The notes: generated by a model from the sequence alone, not told the origin. DNA of 64,000 bases from Streptomyces bambusae (GCF_020532645.1 NZ_JAJAUZ010000029.1:1-64000), one strand, 5' to 3'. Shown: positions 51,389 through 59,908, counted from the first letter of the stretch. A program made the numbers and translations.

Positions 51389-51394
51389 TACGCT
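51389..51394 (+). promoter_or_regulatory. -10 element (TACGCT) for leaderless ArsR-family gene
   Basis: TACGCT-CGCCCC-ATG places the hexamer six bases before the start codon, five bases downstream of the TGCAAA cluster. Confidence 0.5.
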
Positions 51395-51400
51395 CGCCCC

Positions 51401-52066
51401 ATGCCCGAAAACCCGGAGAACCCAGACCCCGCCCGGTCACCGCAGTCGCCGCCTCAGTCGCCGCCCCAGTCGCCGACTCGGCCCGGTGAGCGCGTGGTCC
51501 GCACCCTCGACGCCCGCACCCTGCGCGGCCTCGCGCACCCGCTGCGCATCCGGCTGCTGAGCGTCCTGCGCAACGACGGCCCGGCGACCGCCTCCCAACT
51601 CGCGGGCGTGCTCGGCGAGTCGAGCGGCGCGACCAGCTACCACCTGCGCCAGCTCGCCGCGTACGGGTTCGTCGAGGACGCGCCGGAGCACGGCAAGGGC
51701 CGGGAGCGCTGGTGGCGGGCCGTGTACGACGGCACCCGTTTCGACGACCGGCTCTCCGACGACCCGGATCCGGCGGTCCGCGGCGCCGCGGACATGTTCC
51801 TGCACGAGATCGCCACCGTGCACGCGCAGGAGCTGGCCACCTGGCTGGGCAATGCGCACCGCTGGTCGCCGGAGTGGCGACGGGCCTCCGACATGAGCGA
51901 CTACACGGTCCGCCTGACGCCCGAGCGCAGCCACGAACTGATCCTGAAGATGCACGAGTTGATCCAGACCTACCGGGACGCCGAACCGGCCGACCGGGCC
52001 GACGAGCCCGAGGGCACCACCCCGGTCCGCTTCCACCTGCACGCCTTCCCGCGCACCACCGCCTGA
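51401..52066 (+). CDS. ArsR-family (HTH_20) transcriptional regulator
   Basis: A 221-residue regulator. After a Pro/Ser-rich N-terminus the winged helix reads LDARTLRGLAHPLRIRLLSVLRNDGPATASQLAGVLGESSGATSYHLRQLAAYGFVEDAP. The C-terminal half is helical with a WRASDMSDYTVRLTPERSHELILKMHELI segment shared by this subfamily. No metal-binding cysteines are seen, so it is not a classical metal sensor. It precedes an MFS transporter by 73 bp in the same direction; repression of that exporter is likely. ATG 51401 is supported by the -10 six bases upstream. Confidence 0.88.
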   Translation: MPENPENPDPARSPQSPPQSPPQSPTRPGERVVRTLDARTLRGLAHPLRIRLLSVLRNDGPATASQLAGVLGESSGATSYHLRQLAAYGFVEDAPEHGKGRERWWRAVYDGTRFDDRLSDDPDPAVRGAADMFLHEIATVHAQELATWLGNAHRWSPEWRRASDMSDYTVRLTPERSHELILKMHELIQTYRDAEPADRADEPEGTTPVRFHLHAFPRTTA

Positions 52067-52139
52067 GCCGCCACGGCACCGCGCACCCGGCACCGCACCG
52101 CGCCGCCCCGCGCCGCACCGACAGAGGAGGAGCATCACC

Positions 52140-53492
52140 GTGAGCCACCCGGGGGGATCCGTGGCCGCACGAACCGGCGGCCGACGGCGGCCGTTCGCCG
52201 CCGTCCTGGCCGCCAACACCGTTTCCATCGCGGGCACTTCGCTCACCATGATCGGAGTGCCGTGGTTCGTCCTGCAGACCACCGACAGCCCGGCGCGGGC
52301 CGGCGTCGTCGCGTTCTGCGCCACGCTGCCGGTGGTGGTCGCCGCGCTGGCCGGCGGCCCGGTCATCGACCGGCTCGGGCGGCGGCGCGTCTCGGTCGCC
52401 TCCGACCTGGTGTGCGGGCTGTCGGTGGCCGCGATCCCGCTGCTGCACTACGCGGGACTGCTGGAGTTCTGGATGCTGTGTGCGCTGATGGCCGTCGGCG
52501 GGCTGGCGCACACCCCCGGCATGACCGCCCGCAACGTGATGCTGCCGGACCTCGCCGAGCACGCCGGCACCACCCTGGCCCGGGCGTCGAGCCTGTACGA
52601 CGCGGTGGCGCGCGGCGCCCGGATGATCGGGGCCGCACTGGCCGGCGTACTGATCACGGTGCTGGGCGCCGAGGCGGTGCTGCTGCTGGACGCGGCCACC
52701 TTCGCGGTGTCGGCGGCGCTGGTGGCGGCCGGGGTGCGCGGGTTCGCAGCCGCGGAGCCGCAGCCGGCCGCCGCCGCCGTGTCCTTCGCCTCGTACCGCG
52801 CGGAGCTGCGCGAGGGGTACGCGTTCCTGCTGCGCACCCGGCTGCTGCTGGGCGTGACGGTGATGGTGATGCTGACCAACGGCCTGGACCAGGCGTGGAA
52901 CGCGGTCCTGCTGCCGGTGCACGCCCGGGAGGAGCTGGGCGGGTCGGGCGGACTCGGGCTGCTGATCGCCCTGTTCGGCGGCTTCGCGTTCCTGGGGGCG
53001 CTGCTGTACGGGGCCGTCGGGGAGCGGTTCCCGCGGCGGGTGGTGTTCACGGTGGCCTTCATGATCGGTGGGCCGACCCGCTGGCTGGTGGCGGCGTGCA
53101 CGGACACCACGCTGCCGCTGGCGGTGACCATGGCCCTCGCCGGACTCGGCATGGGCATGCTCAACCCGATCCTGTCCGTCGCGTTCTACGAACTGGTGCC
53201 GGACTCGCTGCGCAGCCGGGTGACGGGGGTGAGCACGGCCGGCTGCGAGCTGACGATGCCGCTGGGCGGGCTCGCCGCGGGCCTGCTCGTCGAGGGGACG
53301 GGCACGACGGCGGCCCTGCTGCTGCTCGGCGGGGTCTACCTGCTCACGACCCTGGCGCCGCTGGTCTTCCCGGCCTGGCGCACCCTGGACGGCACCGGTG
53401 CCCGGCGCGGTCCCGCGGCCGTCAGCAGCTCGGGACCTGGCCGCCCTTCTGCAGGGCCCGCAGTGCGGACACCGCACCCTCCAGCGTCGTAA
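52140..53492 (+). CDS. MFS transporter
   Basis: A 450-residue major facilitator with about 12 helices. Helix 1 is FAAVLAANTVSIAGTSLTMIGVPWFVLQTT, and the 2-3 loop motif GPVIDRLGRRRVSVASD is present. Later parts include LLIALFGGFAFLGALLYGAVGERFPRR and the final pair LLLLGGVYLLTTLAPLVF. Such DHA3-like members export drugs. The GTG start follows GAGGAGG. It is co-oriented with the ArsR-family gene. Its last 71 bp overlap the 3' end of the convergent Lon-like protease gene, and those residues form a Ser/Pro-rich tail outside the transporter fold. Confidence 0.88.
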   Translation: MSHPGGSVAARTGGRRRPFAAVLAANTVSIAGTSLTMIGVPWFVLQTTDSPARAGVVAFCATLPVVVAALAGGPVIDRLGRRRVSVASDLVCGLSVAAIPLLHYAGLLEFWMLCALMAVGGLAHTPGMTARNVMLPDLAEHAGTTLARASSLYDAVARGARMIGAALAGVLITVLGAEAVLLLDAATFAVSAALVAAGVRGFAAAEPQPAAAAVSFASYRAELREGYAFLLRTRLLLGVTVMVMLTNGLDQAWNAVLLPVHAREELGGSGGLGLLIALFGGFAFLGALLYGAVGERFPRRVVFTVAFMIGGPTRWLVAACTDTTLPLAVTMALAGLGMGMLNPILSVAFYELVPDSLRSRVTGVSTAGCELTMPLGGLAAGLLVEGTGTTAALLLLGGVYLLTTLAPLVFPAWRTLDGTGARRGPAAVSSSGPGRPSAGPAVRTPHPPAS

Positions 53493-54219
53493 CGGGGATC
53501 AGTCGCAGCCCGTCCGGCAGGTCGGACTCGGCGTCCGCGCACTCCGCCTTCGGTACGAGGAACACGGTGGCCCCGTCGCGGCGGGCGGCCTGGGTCTTCA
53601 GGGCCACTCCGCCGACCGCGCCCACCTCGCCGTCCGGTGTGATCGTGCCGGTGCCGGCGATCGAGCGGCCGCCGGTGAGGTCGCCGCCGCTGCCGTTGCC
53701 GTCGAGCTTGTCCACGATGCCCAGGGAGAACAGCAGTCCGGCGCTGGGTCCGCCGACGTCGGCCAGCTCCAGGTCGACCTTCACCTTCGCCGGGTCCTTG
53801 TGCAGGTAGGCGAGGGCGGCGGCGGCCGCGGAGGACTGGGACTTCGCCATTTCCTCCAAGTTGTGCCGCTCGATCTGCCGGTCCGATTTGCCGGACGGAT
53901 AGACCGACTCCTTCGGCAGCACCGCCCGGTCGGTGCGGAACCAGCTGTCGACCAGCTCGGGCAGCCGCACGTCCGTGGACGGGTTGGTGGCGAGGATCGT
54001 GGTCATCCGCAGCTGGCCGTCCGTCTTGCGGACGGGCGCGCCGGTGATGGTGATGACGGGCCTGCCCTTCTGCTCGCCGAGCACGTCCGCCGTCAGGCCG
54101 GGCCGGGCCAGCGCGAACGGCAGCGGGGCGAGGGCCGCGACGGCGAACAGCGCGAGCACGGGCGCGGCGCACAGCGCGAGGGCCGCGGGGCGGGGCAGAC
54201 GTGTGAGGCGTGAGAGCAC
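53422..54219 (-). CDS. Membrane-anchored Lon-like (S16) protease
   Basis: A 265-residue protein with an N-terminal anchor (ALALCAAPVLALFAVAALAPL) and a C-terminal S16 Lon proteolytic domain. The catalytic Ser is in DVGGPSAGLLFSLGIVD and the Lys in GGVALKTQAARRDGATVFLVP; GRSIAGTGTITPDGEVGAVGG is the typical strand between. It resembles YlbL-type proteins but has no room for the PDZ domain usually found between anchor and protease. It faces the outside. Two Cys (AECADAES, VPSC) may form a disulfide. It overlaps the convergent MFS gene at its 3' end. Confidence 0.85.
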   Translation of the reverse strand: MLSRLTRLPRPAALALCAAPVLALFAVAALAPLPFALARPGLTADVLGEQKGRPVITITGAPVRKTDGQLRMTTILATNPSTDVRLPELVDSWFRTDRAVLPKESVYPSGKSDRQIERHNLEEMAKSQSSAAAAALAYLHKDPAKVKVDLELADVGGPSAGLLFSLGIVDKLDGNGSGGDLTGGRSIAGTGTITPDGEVGAVGGVALKTQAARRDGATVFLVPKAECADAESDLPDGLRLIPVTTLEGAVSALRALQKGGQVPSC

Positions 54220-54264
54220 CCGGCCAATCTAGCTGGCCGGGTGCCCGGTACGGCTCCGGCGAGG

Positions 54265-54906
54265 TCAGCGCAGTGCGTCGGCGACCTCGCGGGCCGCGTC
54301 GACCACGCGCGGGCCGACCCGTTCCGGCACGGCGTCCGCGAGCATGACCACTCCGACGCTGCCCTCCAGCCCGGAGATCCCGACGAGCGGGGCGGCGGCT
54401 CCGCTGGCACCGGCCTCCAGTTCGCCGTGCGTGAGCGTGTAACCGGGGTCGGTCAGCACGCCCTGGCGGGCGGCGAGGATGGCCCGGCCGGCCGCCCCGC
54501 GGTCCAGGGCGTGCCGGAACCCGGCCCGGTAGGCCACGTGGTAGTCGGTCCAGGTCGGTTCGACGACGGCGACCGCCAGGGCCTCCGTACCGTCGACGAG
54601 GGTCAGGTGGGCGGTGGCACCTATGTCCTCGGCGAGCGAGCGCAGCGCCGGCAGCGCGGCCTCGCGCACCAGCGGGTGGACCTGCCGGCCCAGCCGCAGT
54701 ACGCCGAGGCCGACCCGGGCCCGGCCGCCGAGGTCCCGGCGGACGAGCGCGTGCTGTTCCAGCGTGGCCAGCAGGCGGTAGACCACGGTCCGGTTGACGC
54801 CGAGCCGGTTCGAGAGCTCGGTGACGGTCAGGCCGTGGTCGGTGTCGGCAAGAAGTTTGAGGACGCGCAGTCCCCGGTCGAGCGTCTGGGAGGTTTCCGC
54901 GGTCAC
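54265..54906 (-). CDS. IclR-family transcriptional regulator
   Basis: A 213-residue regulator. The winged helix is LDRGLRVLKLLADTDHGLTVTELSNRLGVNRTVVYRLLATLEQHALV. The C-terminal effector domain includes LRSLAEDIGATAHLTLVDGTEALAVAVVEP and ALDRGAAGRAILA. It is somewhat shorter than typical IclR proteins (about 250). The GTG start follows AGAGGGAGAGG; the extension to 55173 lacks domain character. The effector and target genes are unknown; it is divergent from a small secreted protein gene. Confidence 0.9.
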   Translation of the reverse strand: MTAETSQTLDRGLRVLKLLADTDHGLTVTELSNRLGVNRTVVYRLLATLEQHALVRRDLGGRARVGLGVLRLGRQVHPLVREAALPALRSLAEDIGATAHLTLVDGTEALAVAVVEPTWTDYHVAYRAGFRHALDRGAAGRAILAARQGVLTDPGYTLTHGELEAGASGAAAPLVGISGLEGSVGVVMLADAVPERVGPRVVDAAREVADALR

Positions 54907-55239
54907 GACGCCTCTCCCTCTTTCGGTGAGCGGCGGGGGGCTCTCACGGGGGAAGCGCTGCCGGTCCCATCGGCGACGCACGGAGAGGCCGCCGGTGTAG
55001 GCCAAATGCCCGGCTGCGCTCCGCGGCGGCGCTGCCACGGGGCGTTTCTTTGCGGGGAATGTAGCGACCGGGTCCCGCTGAGCGGAAGCCCTCGTCCAGA
55101 ATCCGGGCGTCAGCGAGCAATTTGCGCCGCTTCGGGACCAAGGTCGGGCAGTCTCGGGACCTTTCGCGTCCACGACTCCTTTACCGCTTCATTACTGTGT
55201 AAATGTTCGAAGGCGGTGTTCGGGAGGGGAGGCGAATCC
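54907..55239. other. Divergent region between iclR-like gene and small secreted protein
   Basis: A 333-bp region with no gene. Direct repeats CTTCGGGACC (55130) and TCTCGGGACC (55152) lie close together, and an AT-richer stretch CATTACTGTGTAAATG (55190-55205) is a likely promoter area for the plus-strand gene. Confidence 0.4.
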
Positions 55240-55518
55240 GTGAATTGGCACCGGTGTGCGGCCATGGCAGCGGCCGCGTCGACGACCGCGGCGGCCGCCG
55301 CCGTCCTCGTGGCGGGCCCGGCCGCAGCGGCGGCACCGGCCCCCGCAATCGCACGGCTGTCGGCGGAGGCTCCAATTCCGCCGCCTTCCGAGTCCCGGAC
55401 GAACCTCCTGCACGGCGACGCCGGCAGCGGCGCCCCATGGGCGGTGGCCGGCGGTTCCCTGCTGCTGCTCACCGGCGCGGCGATGGTGGCGGCCGGCCAT
55501 CGCGGCCGCGCCTGCTGA
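55240..55518 (+). CDS. Small secreted or membrane protein
   Basis: A 92-residue protein. The Ala-rich signal segment (AAMAAAASTTAAAAAVLVAGPAAAAAPAPA) is followed by a short polar region and a C-terminal membrane helix (APWAVAGGSLLLLTGAAMVAAG) ending RGRAC. The helix plus basic tail looks like a sortase-substrate anchor, but no LAXTG or LPXTG motif is present. A strong GGGAGGGGAGG site precedes the GTG. The free C-terminal Cys is unusual. Function is unknown. Confidence 0.65.
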   Translation: MNWHRCAAMAAAASTTAAAAAVLVAGPAAAAAPAPAIARLSAEAPIPPPSESRTNLLHGDAGSGAPWAVAGGSLLLLTGAAMVAAGHRGRAC

Positions 55519-55576
55519 GCGAATCCGGCGAATCCGCCGGATGCAGCGAATTCAGTGGATCCGGAAGATTCGGACG

Positions 55577-55612
55577 AAAAGGGCCCGTGCGTTCCTCCGC
55601 ACGGGCCCTTTT
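55577..55612. terminator. Bidirectional intrinsic terminator
   Basis: AAAA, then GGGCCCGTGCG-TTCCTC-CGCACGGGCCC, then TTTT. The 11-bp stem is flanked by A and T runs on both sides, so it can end transcription of both the small secreted gene (plus) and the helicase gene (minus). Confidence 0.92.
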
Positions 55613-55626
55613 CCGTCGTCAGGCCC

Positions 55627-57411
55627 TCACCGCATCCGGGTGGCCCACTCCTGCACCTTCTTGATCCGCTCGCGCAGCTGCCCGGCCGTGGCCTCGGCGC
55701 TCGGCGGCCCGCCGCACACCCGGCGCAGCTCGGTGTGGATCACGCCGTGCGGCTTGCCGCTCTGGTGGACGTACGCGCCGACCATCGTGTTCAGCGACTT
55801 CCGCAGCTCCAGCAGCTCCTTGTGGGAGACGACCGGGCGCCGCTCGGCGGGCAGCTCCAGCAGGTCCGCTTCGGCGTCGGGCCGGCGGCGGCTGTGCGCG
55901 ATCTGCCGGGACTGCCGCTTCTGGAGCAGCAGCTGCACCTGGTCGGGCTCCAGCAGGCCGGGGATGCCGAGGTAGTCCTGCTCTTCCTCGCTGCCCGGGT
56001 GCGCCTGCATGCCGAATTCGGCGCCGTCGTAGAGGACCCGGTCGAAGACGGCGTCGGACTCCAGGGCCTCGAAGGACATCTGCTCGTCCTCGCCGGTGTC
56101 CTCGTCCTCCTGCCGGTTCGCCTCGTCCATCTCCTTCTCGGATTCGGCGTACGGGTCCTCCTCGCCGGCCTTCTTCGGCTTGTCGAGGACGTGGTCGCGC
56201 TCGACCTCCATCTCGTTGGCGAAGCCGAGCAGGTACGGGATGGTCGGCAGGAACACCGACGCGGTCTCGCCGCGCCTGCGGGAGCGCACGAAACGCCCGA
56301 CGGCCTGCGCGAAGAACAGCGGCGTGGAGATCGTCGTGGCGTACACGCCGACCGCGAGGCGGGGCACGTCGACGCCCTCGGACACCATGCGGACGGCGAC
56401 CATCCAGCGGTCCGTGTTCCCGCTGAACGTGTCGATGTGCTTCGAGGCGCCGGCGTCGTCGGAGAGCACCAGCGTGGCCTTGGTGCCGGTGATCTCCCGG
56501 ATCAGCTTGGCGTACGCGCGGGCGGAGTCCTGGTCGGAGGCGATGACGAGGCCGCCGGCGTCGGGGATGCCCTTGCGGACCTCGGTAAGCCGCTGGTCGG
56601 CGGCGCGCAGCACGTTCGGCATCCAGTCGCCGCGCGCGTCGAGCGCGGTGCGCCAGGCCTGCGAGATGGCGTCCTTGGTCATGGGCTCGCCGAGACGGGC
56701 CGCGATCTCGTCGCCGGCCTTCGTGCGCCAGCGCATATTGCCGCTGTAGGAAAGGAAAATGACCGGACGAACCACCCCATCGCCGAGAGCATTCCCGTAT
56801 CCGTAGGTGTAGTCGGCGGAAGATCTCCGGATTCCGTCATTCCCTTCTTCGTACGTGACGAAAGGGATGGGATTCGTGTCGGAGCGGAAAGGGGTGCCGG
56901 TGAGGGCGAGCCGGCGGGTGGCCGGATCGAAGGCCTCCAGACAGGCCTCGCCCCACGACTTGGAGTCGCCGGCGTGGTGGATCTCGTCGAGGATCACGAG
57001 CGTCTTGCGCTGCTCGCACCGGTTGCGGTGCAGCATCGGCTTCACGCCGACACCGGCGTACGTGACGGCGACGCCGTGGTACTCCCTGCTCAGCGGCCCG
57101 GAGGAGTACTCCGGGTCGAGCCGGATGCCTATCCGGGCGGCGGCCTCGGCCCACTGCTTCTTCAGGTGCTCCGTGGGCGCGACGACGGTCACCTGCTGCA
57201 CGACGTGGTGGTGCAGCAGCCAGGAGGCGAGGGTGAGGGCGAAGGTGGTCTTGCCGGCGCCGGGGGTGGCGACGGCGAGGAAGTCCCGGGGCTGGGTCTG
57301 GACGTACTTGTCCAGTGCCCCCTGCTGCCAGGCACGCAGCTTGCTGGCGGTACCCCACGGCGCACGGCCGGGGAAGGCGGGTGAGAGGTGGTGGGAGGCG
57401 GTAGTGGTCAC
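55627..57411 (-). CDS. Superfamily 2 DEAD/DEAH helicase
   Basis: A 594-residue ATP-dependent helicase. Walker A is VATPGAGKTTFALTLA, Walker B is LVILDEIHHAGD, motif III is LALTGTPFRS, and motif VI is FAQAVGRFVRSRRRGE. Motif IV/V features lie in GGLVIASDQDSARAYAKLI and RMVSEGVDVPRLAVGVYA. The C-terminal third is charged and helical (EKEMDEANRQEDEDTGEDEQ), partly disordered. It resembles the restriction/repair-type SF2 helicases conserved in actinobacteria. The GTG at 57411 follows CGGAGAC. No nuclease or methylase partner is adjacent; the role in repair or transcription is unproven. Confidence 0.9.
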   Translation of the reverse strand: MTTTASHHLSPAFPGRAPWGTASKLRAWQQGALDKYVQTQPRDFLAVATPGAGKTTFALTLASWLLHHHVVQQVTVVAPTEHLKKQWAEAAARIGIRLDPEYSSGPLSREYHGVAVTYAGVGVKPMLHRNRCEQRKTLVILDEIHHAGDSKSWGEACLEAFDPATRRLALTGTPFRSDTNPIPFVTYEEGNDGIRRSSADYTYGYGNALGDGVVRPVIFLSYSGNMRWRTKAGDEIAARLGEPMTKDAISQAWRTALDARGDWMPNVLRAADQRLTEVRKGIPDAGGLVIASDQDSARAYAKLIREITGTKATLVLSDDAGASKHIDTFSGNTDRWMVAVRMVSEGVDVPRLAVGVYATTISTPLFFAQAVGRFVRSRRRGETASVFLPTIPYLLGFANEMEVERDHVLDKPKKAGEEDPYAESEKEMDEANRQEDEDTGEDEQMSFEALESDAVFDRVLYDGAEFGMQAHPGSEEEQDYLGIPGLLEPDQVQLLLQKRQSRQIAHSRRRPDAEADLLELPAERRPVVSHKELLELRKSLNTMVGAYVHQSGKPHGVIHTELRRVCGGPPSAEATAGQLRERIKKVQEWATRMR

Positions 57412-57584
57412 GGTCTCCGGCTCGGGTCTCTCGGCGCACAGGGCCGACCGGTACGGGCGACGCACGGACCGGCCCGGGCGACGCGGGCAGTCGTACGTAG
57501 GACAACCGGGCCACCTTACCGGGGTCAACGCGCCCACCCGGGCCGGACAACGCCGTGACCTCGGGGGGTGCGGTGAGGGTCACA

Positions 57585-57953
57585 TCAGGCCGAGAAGAGT
57601 GGCAGCCGCTTCGCGATCACCGACGCGTCGAGAAGCCCCTGGCACACGTCGAGCACGAACCGCTCGGCCTCGTCGATGTCGAAATTGGCGTCGAGAGGAT
57701 GCCCGTTCATGTGCAGGAAGACCCAGGTCGCGTACCAGGCGATGCGCTTGTTCCCATCGACGAGCCCGTGGTTTCGGGCCAGCGACTCCATGAGGGCGCC
57801 CGCCTTGTGCCACACGTCCGGGTAGGCGTCCTGCCCGAAGACGCTGGCCTGGGGGCGCAGCAGGGCCGATTCGAGCAGACCGTAGTCGCGCACGTCCTCG
57901 GTCCCGAGCCGCTTGGCCAGGTTCAGCAGCTCGGGAAGCGTGAGGTAGTACAT
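57585..57953 (-). CDS. doc: Doc-family toxin (Fic fold)
   Basis: A 122-residue Doc toxin, a small Fic-fold protein that in phage P1 phosphorylates EF-Tu. The active-site motif is HGLVDGNKR (family HxFx[D/E]GN[K/G]R), with Leu in place of Phe. It is preceded by LPELLNLAKRLG and DYGLLESALLRPQASVFG, both standard in Doc. Its ATG overlaps the antitoxin stop (TGATG), giving coupled expression with the antitoxin first. The pair forms a complete type II toxin-antitoxin module. Confidence 0.92.
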   Translation of the reverse strand: MYYLTLPELLNLAKRLGTEDVRDYGLLESALLRPQASVFGQDAYPDVWHKAGALMESLARNHGLVDGNKRIAWYATWVFLHMNGHPLDANFDIDEAERFVLDVCQGLLDASVIAKRLPLFSA

Positions 57954-58150
57954 CAGGCGAGCCTCCGGTTCAGCTCCTCGCTGACCTTCAGCACGTGATC
58001 CGCCGCCTCGTTGAAGAGACGGGAGTGCTCGTTTATGGCCCTGATGACGGCGTCATGGGCGAAGGACTGCATGCTCAGTCCCTCCGCGGTCGCACGCTCC
58101 CGCAGGGCGTCCAGCTCTTCGTCGGTGAATCGCACGTTGAGTCCTGCCAT
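57953..58150 (-). CDS. Ribbon-helix-helix antitoxin for Doc
   Basis: A 65-residue protein starting MAGLNVRFTDEELDALRERATAEGLSMQSFAHDAVIRAI, a typical ribbon-helix-helix DNA-binding domain. A C-terminal helix (DHVLKVSEELNRRL) probably wraps the toxin. It differs from the Phd-fold antitoxin of P1. It is first in the operon, upstream of doc. No Shine-Dalgarno is present; TACCGT lies six bases before the ATG. Autorepression through the palindrome just upstream is likely. Confidence 0.88.
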   Translation of the reverse strand: MAGLNVRFTDEELDALRERATAEGLSMQSFAHDAVIRAINEHSRLFNEAADHVLKVSEELNRRLA

Positions 58151-58156
58151 GACTAG

Positions 58157-58174
58157 ACGGTACCGCGCGGTACC
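58157..58174 (-). promoter_or_regulatory. Toxin-antitoxin operator over a leaderless -10 element
   Basis: GGTACCGCGCGGTACC (58159-58174) is a perfect 16-bp palindrome that overlaps the -10 TACCGT (58157-58162) six bases before the antitoxin ATG. Further CGCGGT/GTCACGC half-sites continue to 58187. RHH antitoxins bind such arrays. Confidence 0.7.
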
Positions 58175-58182
58175 ACGCGGTG

Positions 58183-59640
58183 TCACGCAGGCTTCGGCAG
58201 CACCCTGGTCGACACCCACGCCCCCGCCAGCGCGACCGCGGCCATCGGCAGGAAGATCGCCACGAAGGCCCCCGGATGGCTCGCCCCGGCCGCCGCCACC
58301 GCGTGCCCGTCGCCGACCGCCGCCCCGCCCAGCGCGGCGAAGGCCGCGCCGCCGCCGGCCAGCAGGACGACGTTGGCGAGGGCGTCGGAGATCTGGAGGG
58401 CGGCGGAGTTCGCGCCCGCCTCCTCCGGCGGGGACAGCTTGAGCAGCAGCACGCTGGTGGAGGTCACCGCGAGGCCCATGCCGAAGCAGCCGAGTGCCCA
58501 GGCCACCGCGACCACCCACACCGGCACGGACTCGACGAGCACGCTCGGCACGGCGGCGATCGACACCGCCACCAGCACCATGCCGCCGGCCATCATCCGC
58601 TCCCGGTACGGGTCCAGCCGCGGCCGCGCCTGCACCCACGACCCGAACGCCCAGGTCGCCCCCGCCCCGGCCAGACTGAGACCGGCGTACGTGGGGCTCA
58701 GGCCGCGCTGGGTGACGAGCATCAGCGGGATGAAGCTCTCGGCGGCGATGAACGCACCGCCGGCGAGGCCGCGCAGCAGCACCACGGCCGGCAGCCCGCG
58801 GGCGGCCCGGTAGGTGCCGCGCGGCATCAGGCTGCGGCCGCCGGTCACGGCGGGCACCAGCAGCACGAACCCGGCGAGTACGGGCGCCAGCGACAGCCAG
58901 CGCAGGTCCTGCGCCCCGTACTGGATCAGCGCGGCCCCGAACGCGATCCCGAACGCGAGCCGGATCCGGCGGCGGTCGAACGGCACCGGCGGCGCGGTGG
59001 GGTCGGCGGGCCCGGACGCGGTGCGCCGGATCGCGGGCAGCGCGAGGACCAGCGGCGGGACGACGAGCACGGGGATCCCGACGAACACCCACCGCCAGCC
59101 GATGTGCTCGGTCACGGTGCCGGCGACCAGCGGGCCGACCACGGACGGCACCACCCAGCTCGCGGCGAAGGCCGCCATGATGGCGGGGCGCAGGCGTTCG
59201 TCGTAGGCGCGGCTGACGACGACGTACAGGGCGACGATGACGAGGCCGCCGCCGAAGCCCTGGACGGCGCGGCCGAGCACGAACAGCCACATCGCGACGG
59301 CGGTCCCGGACAGCAGCAGCCCGGCCGCGAAGCTCGCGATCCCGACCGCGAGGGGGCGCAGCGGACCCTGCCGGTCGGACCACTGGCCGGCGAGCACCAT
59401 CCCGAAGAGGCTGGTCGTGAAGTACGCGGAGAACGCGAACGCGTACAGGCCGACCCCGTCCAGTTCCCGGGCGGCGACCGGCATGGCCGTGCCGATGGCG
59501 GTGGCCTCGAAGGCGATGAGGAAGACGACGGTGACGATGCCGGTGCTGAGGGCGCGGTGGGCGGGGCCGAGGATGCCGGGTCGTGGGGGCGCGGGGGGTA
59601 TCCGGGCGGTGTCCGCGCCGGGGCTGCTCTTCAGGGCCAT
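58183..59640 (-). CDS. MFS transporter (DHA2-like)
   Basis: A 485-residue major facilitator with about 14 helices. The N-terminal helix VTVVFLIAFEATAIGTAMPVAARELDG is typical of drug:H+ antiporter subfamily 2. Motif A is AGQWSDRQGPLRP and motif C lies in FAASWVVPSVVGPLVAG. The substrate is unknown. Its 3' end lies 32 bp upstream of the antitoxin start, so read-through into the toxin-antitoxin operon is possible. Confidence 0.9.
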   Translation of the reverse strand: MALKSSPGADTARIPPAPPRPGILGPAHRALSTGIVTVVFLIAFEATAIGTAMPVAARELDGVGLYAFAFSAYFTTSLFGMVLAGQWSDRQGPLRPLAVGIASFAAGLLLSGTAVAMWLFVLGRAVQGFGGGLVIVALYVVVSRAYDERLRPAIMAAFAASWVVPSVVGPLVAGTVTEHIGWRWVFVGIPVLVVPPLVLALPAIRRTASGPADPTAPPVPFDRRRIRLAFGIAFGAALIQYGAQDLRWLSLAPVLAGFVLLVPAVTGGRSLMPRGTYRAARGLPAVVLLRGLAGGAFIAAESFIPLMLVTQRGLSPTYAGLSLAGAGATWAFGSWVQARPRLDPYRERMMAGGMVLVAVSIAAVPSVLVESVPVWVVAVAWALGCFGMGLAVTSTSVLLLKLSPPEEAGANSAALQISDALANVVLLAGGGAAFAALGGAAVGDGHAVAAAGASHPGAFVAIFLPMAAVALAGAWVSTRVLPKPA

Positions 59641-59833
59641 CGCCCCAGAGTAAGGGCCGTGCCTGCCGTTCGCCCCTGTCGCGGGGCGTATCCGCGCCGG
59701 TCCGATGGCCGTAGGTCGGGCGGCGTACGTCCCGGGCCGTGTGAACGCGGCATGGCAGTCCTGTTGCAGCCCCCGCCGGCCCCTTCCCGCCCCCGCCCCG
59801 GCCCCCGTACGTTCCTTCTTGTCGCAACACCCC

Positions 59834-59908
59834 GACCGTGTGCCCGAGTGGCCCAGGGGCCGGCCTGCAAAGCCGGATACACCGGTTCGAATCCGGTCAC
59901 GGTCTCCA
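59834..59908 (+). tRNA. tRNA-Cys (anticodon GCA)
   Basis: The acceptor stem GACCGTG pairs with CACGGTC; the discriminator is T, the tRNA-Cys identity base. The anticodon arm is CCGGC-CTGCAAA-GCCGG with anticodon GCA, and the T arm is ACCGG-TTCGAAT-CCGGT. CCA is encoded at 59906-59908. Confidence 0.95.

Noticed and set aside
59834..59908. tRNA-Cys as an integration site for a mobile island
   Set aside because: No integrase, no repeated tRNA 3' end and no phage genes are visible nearby. The right end of the locus is outside the window.
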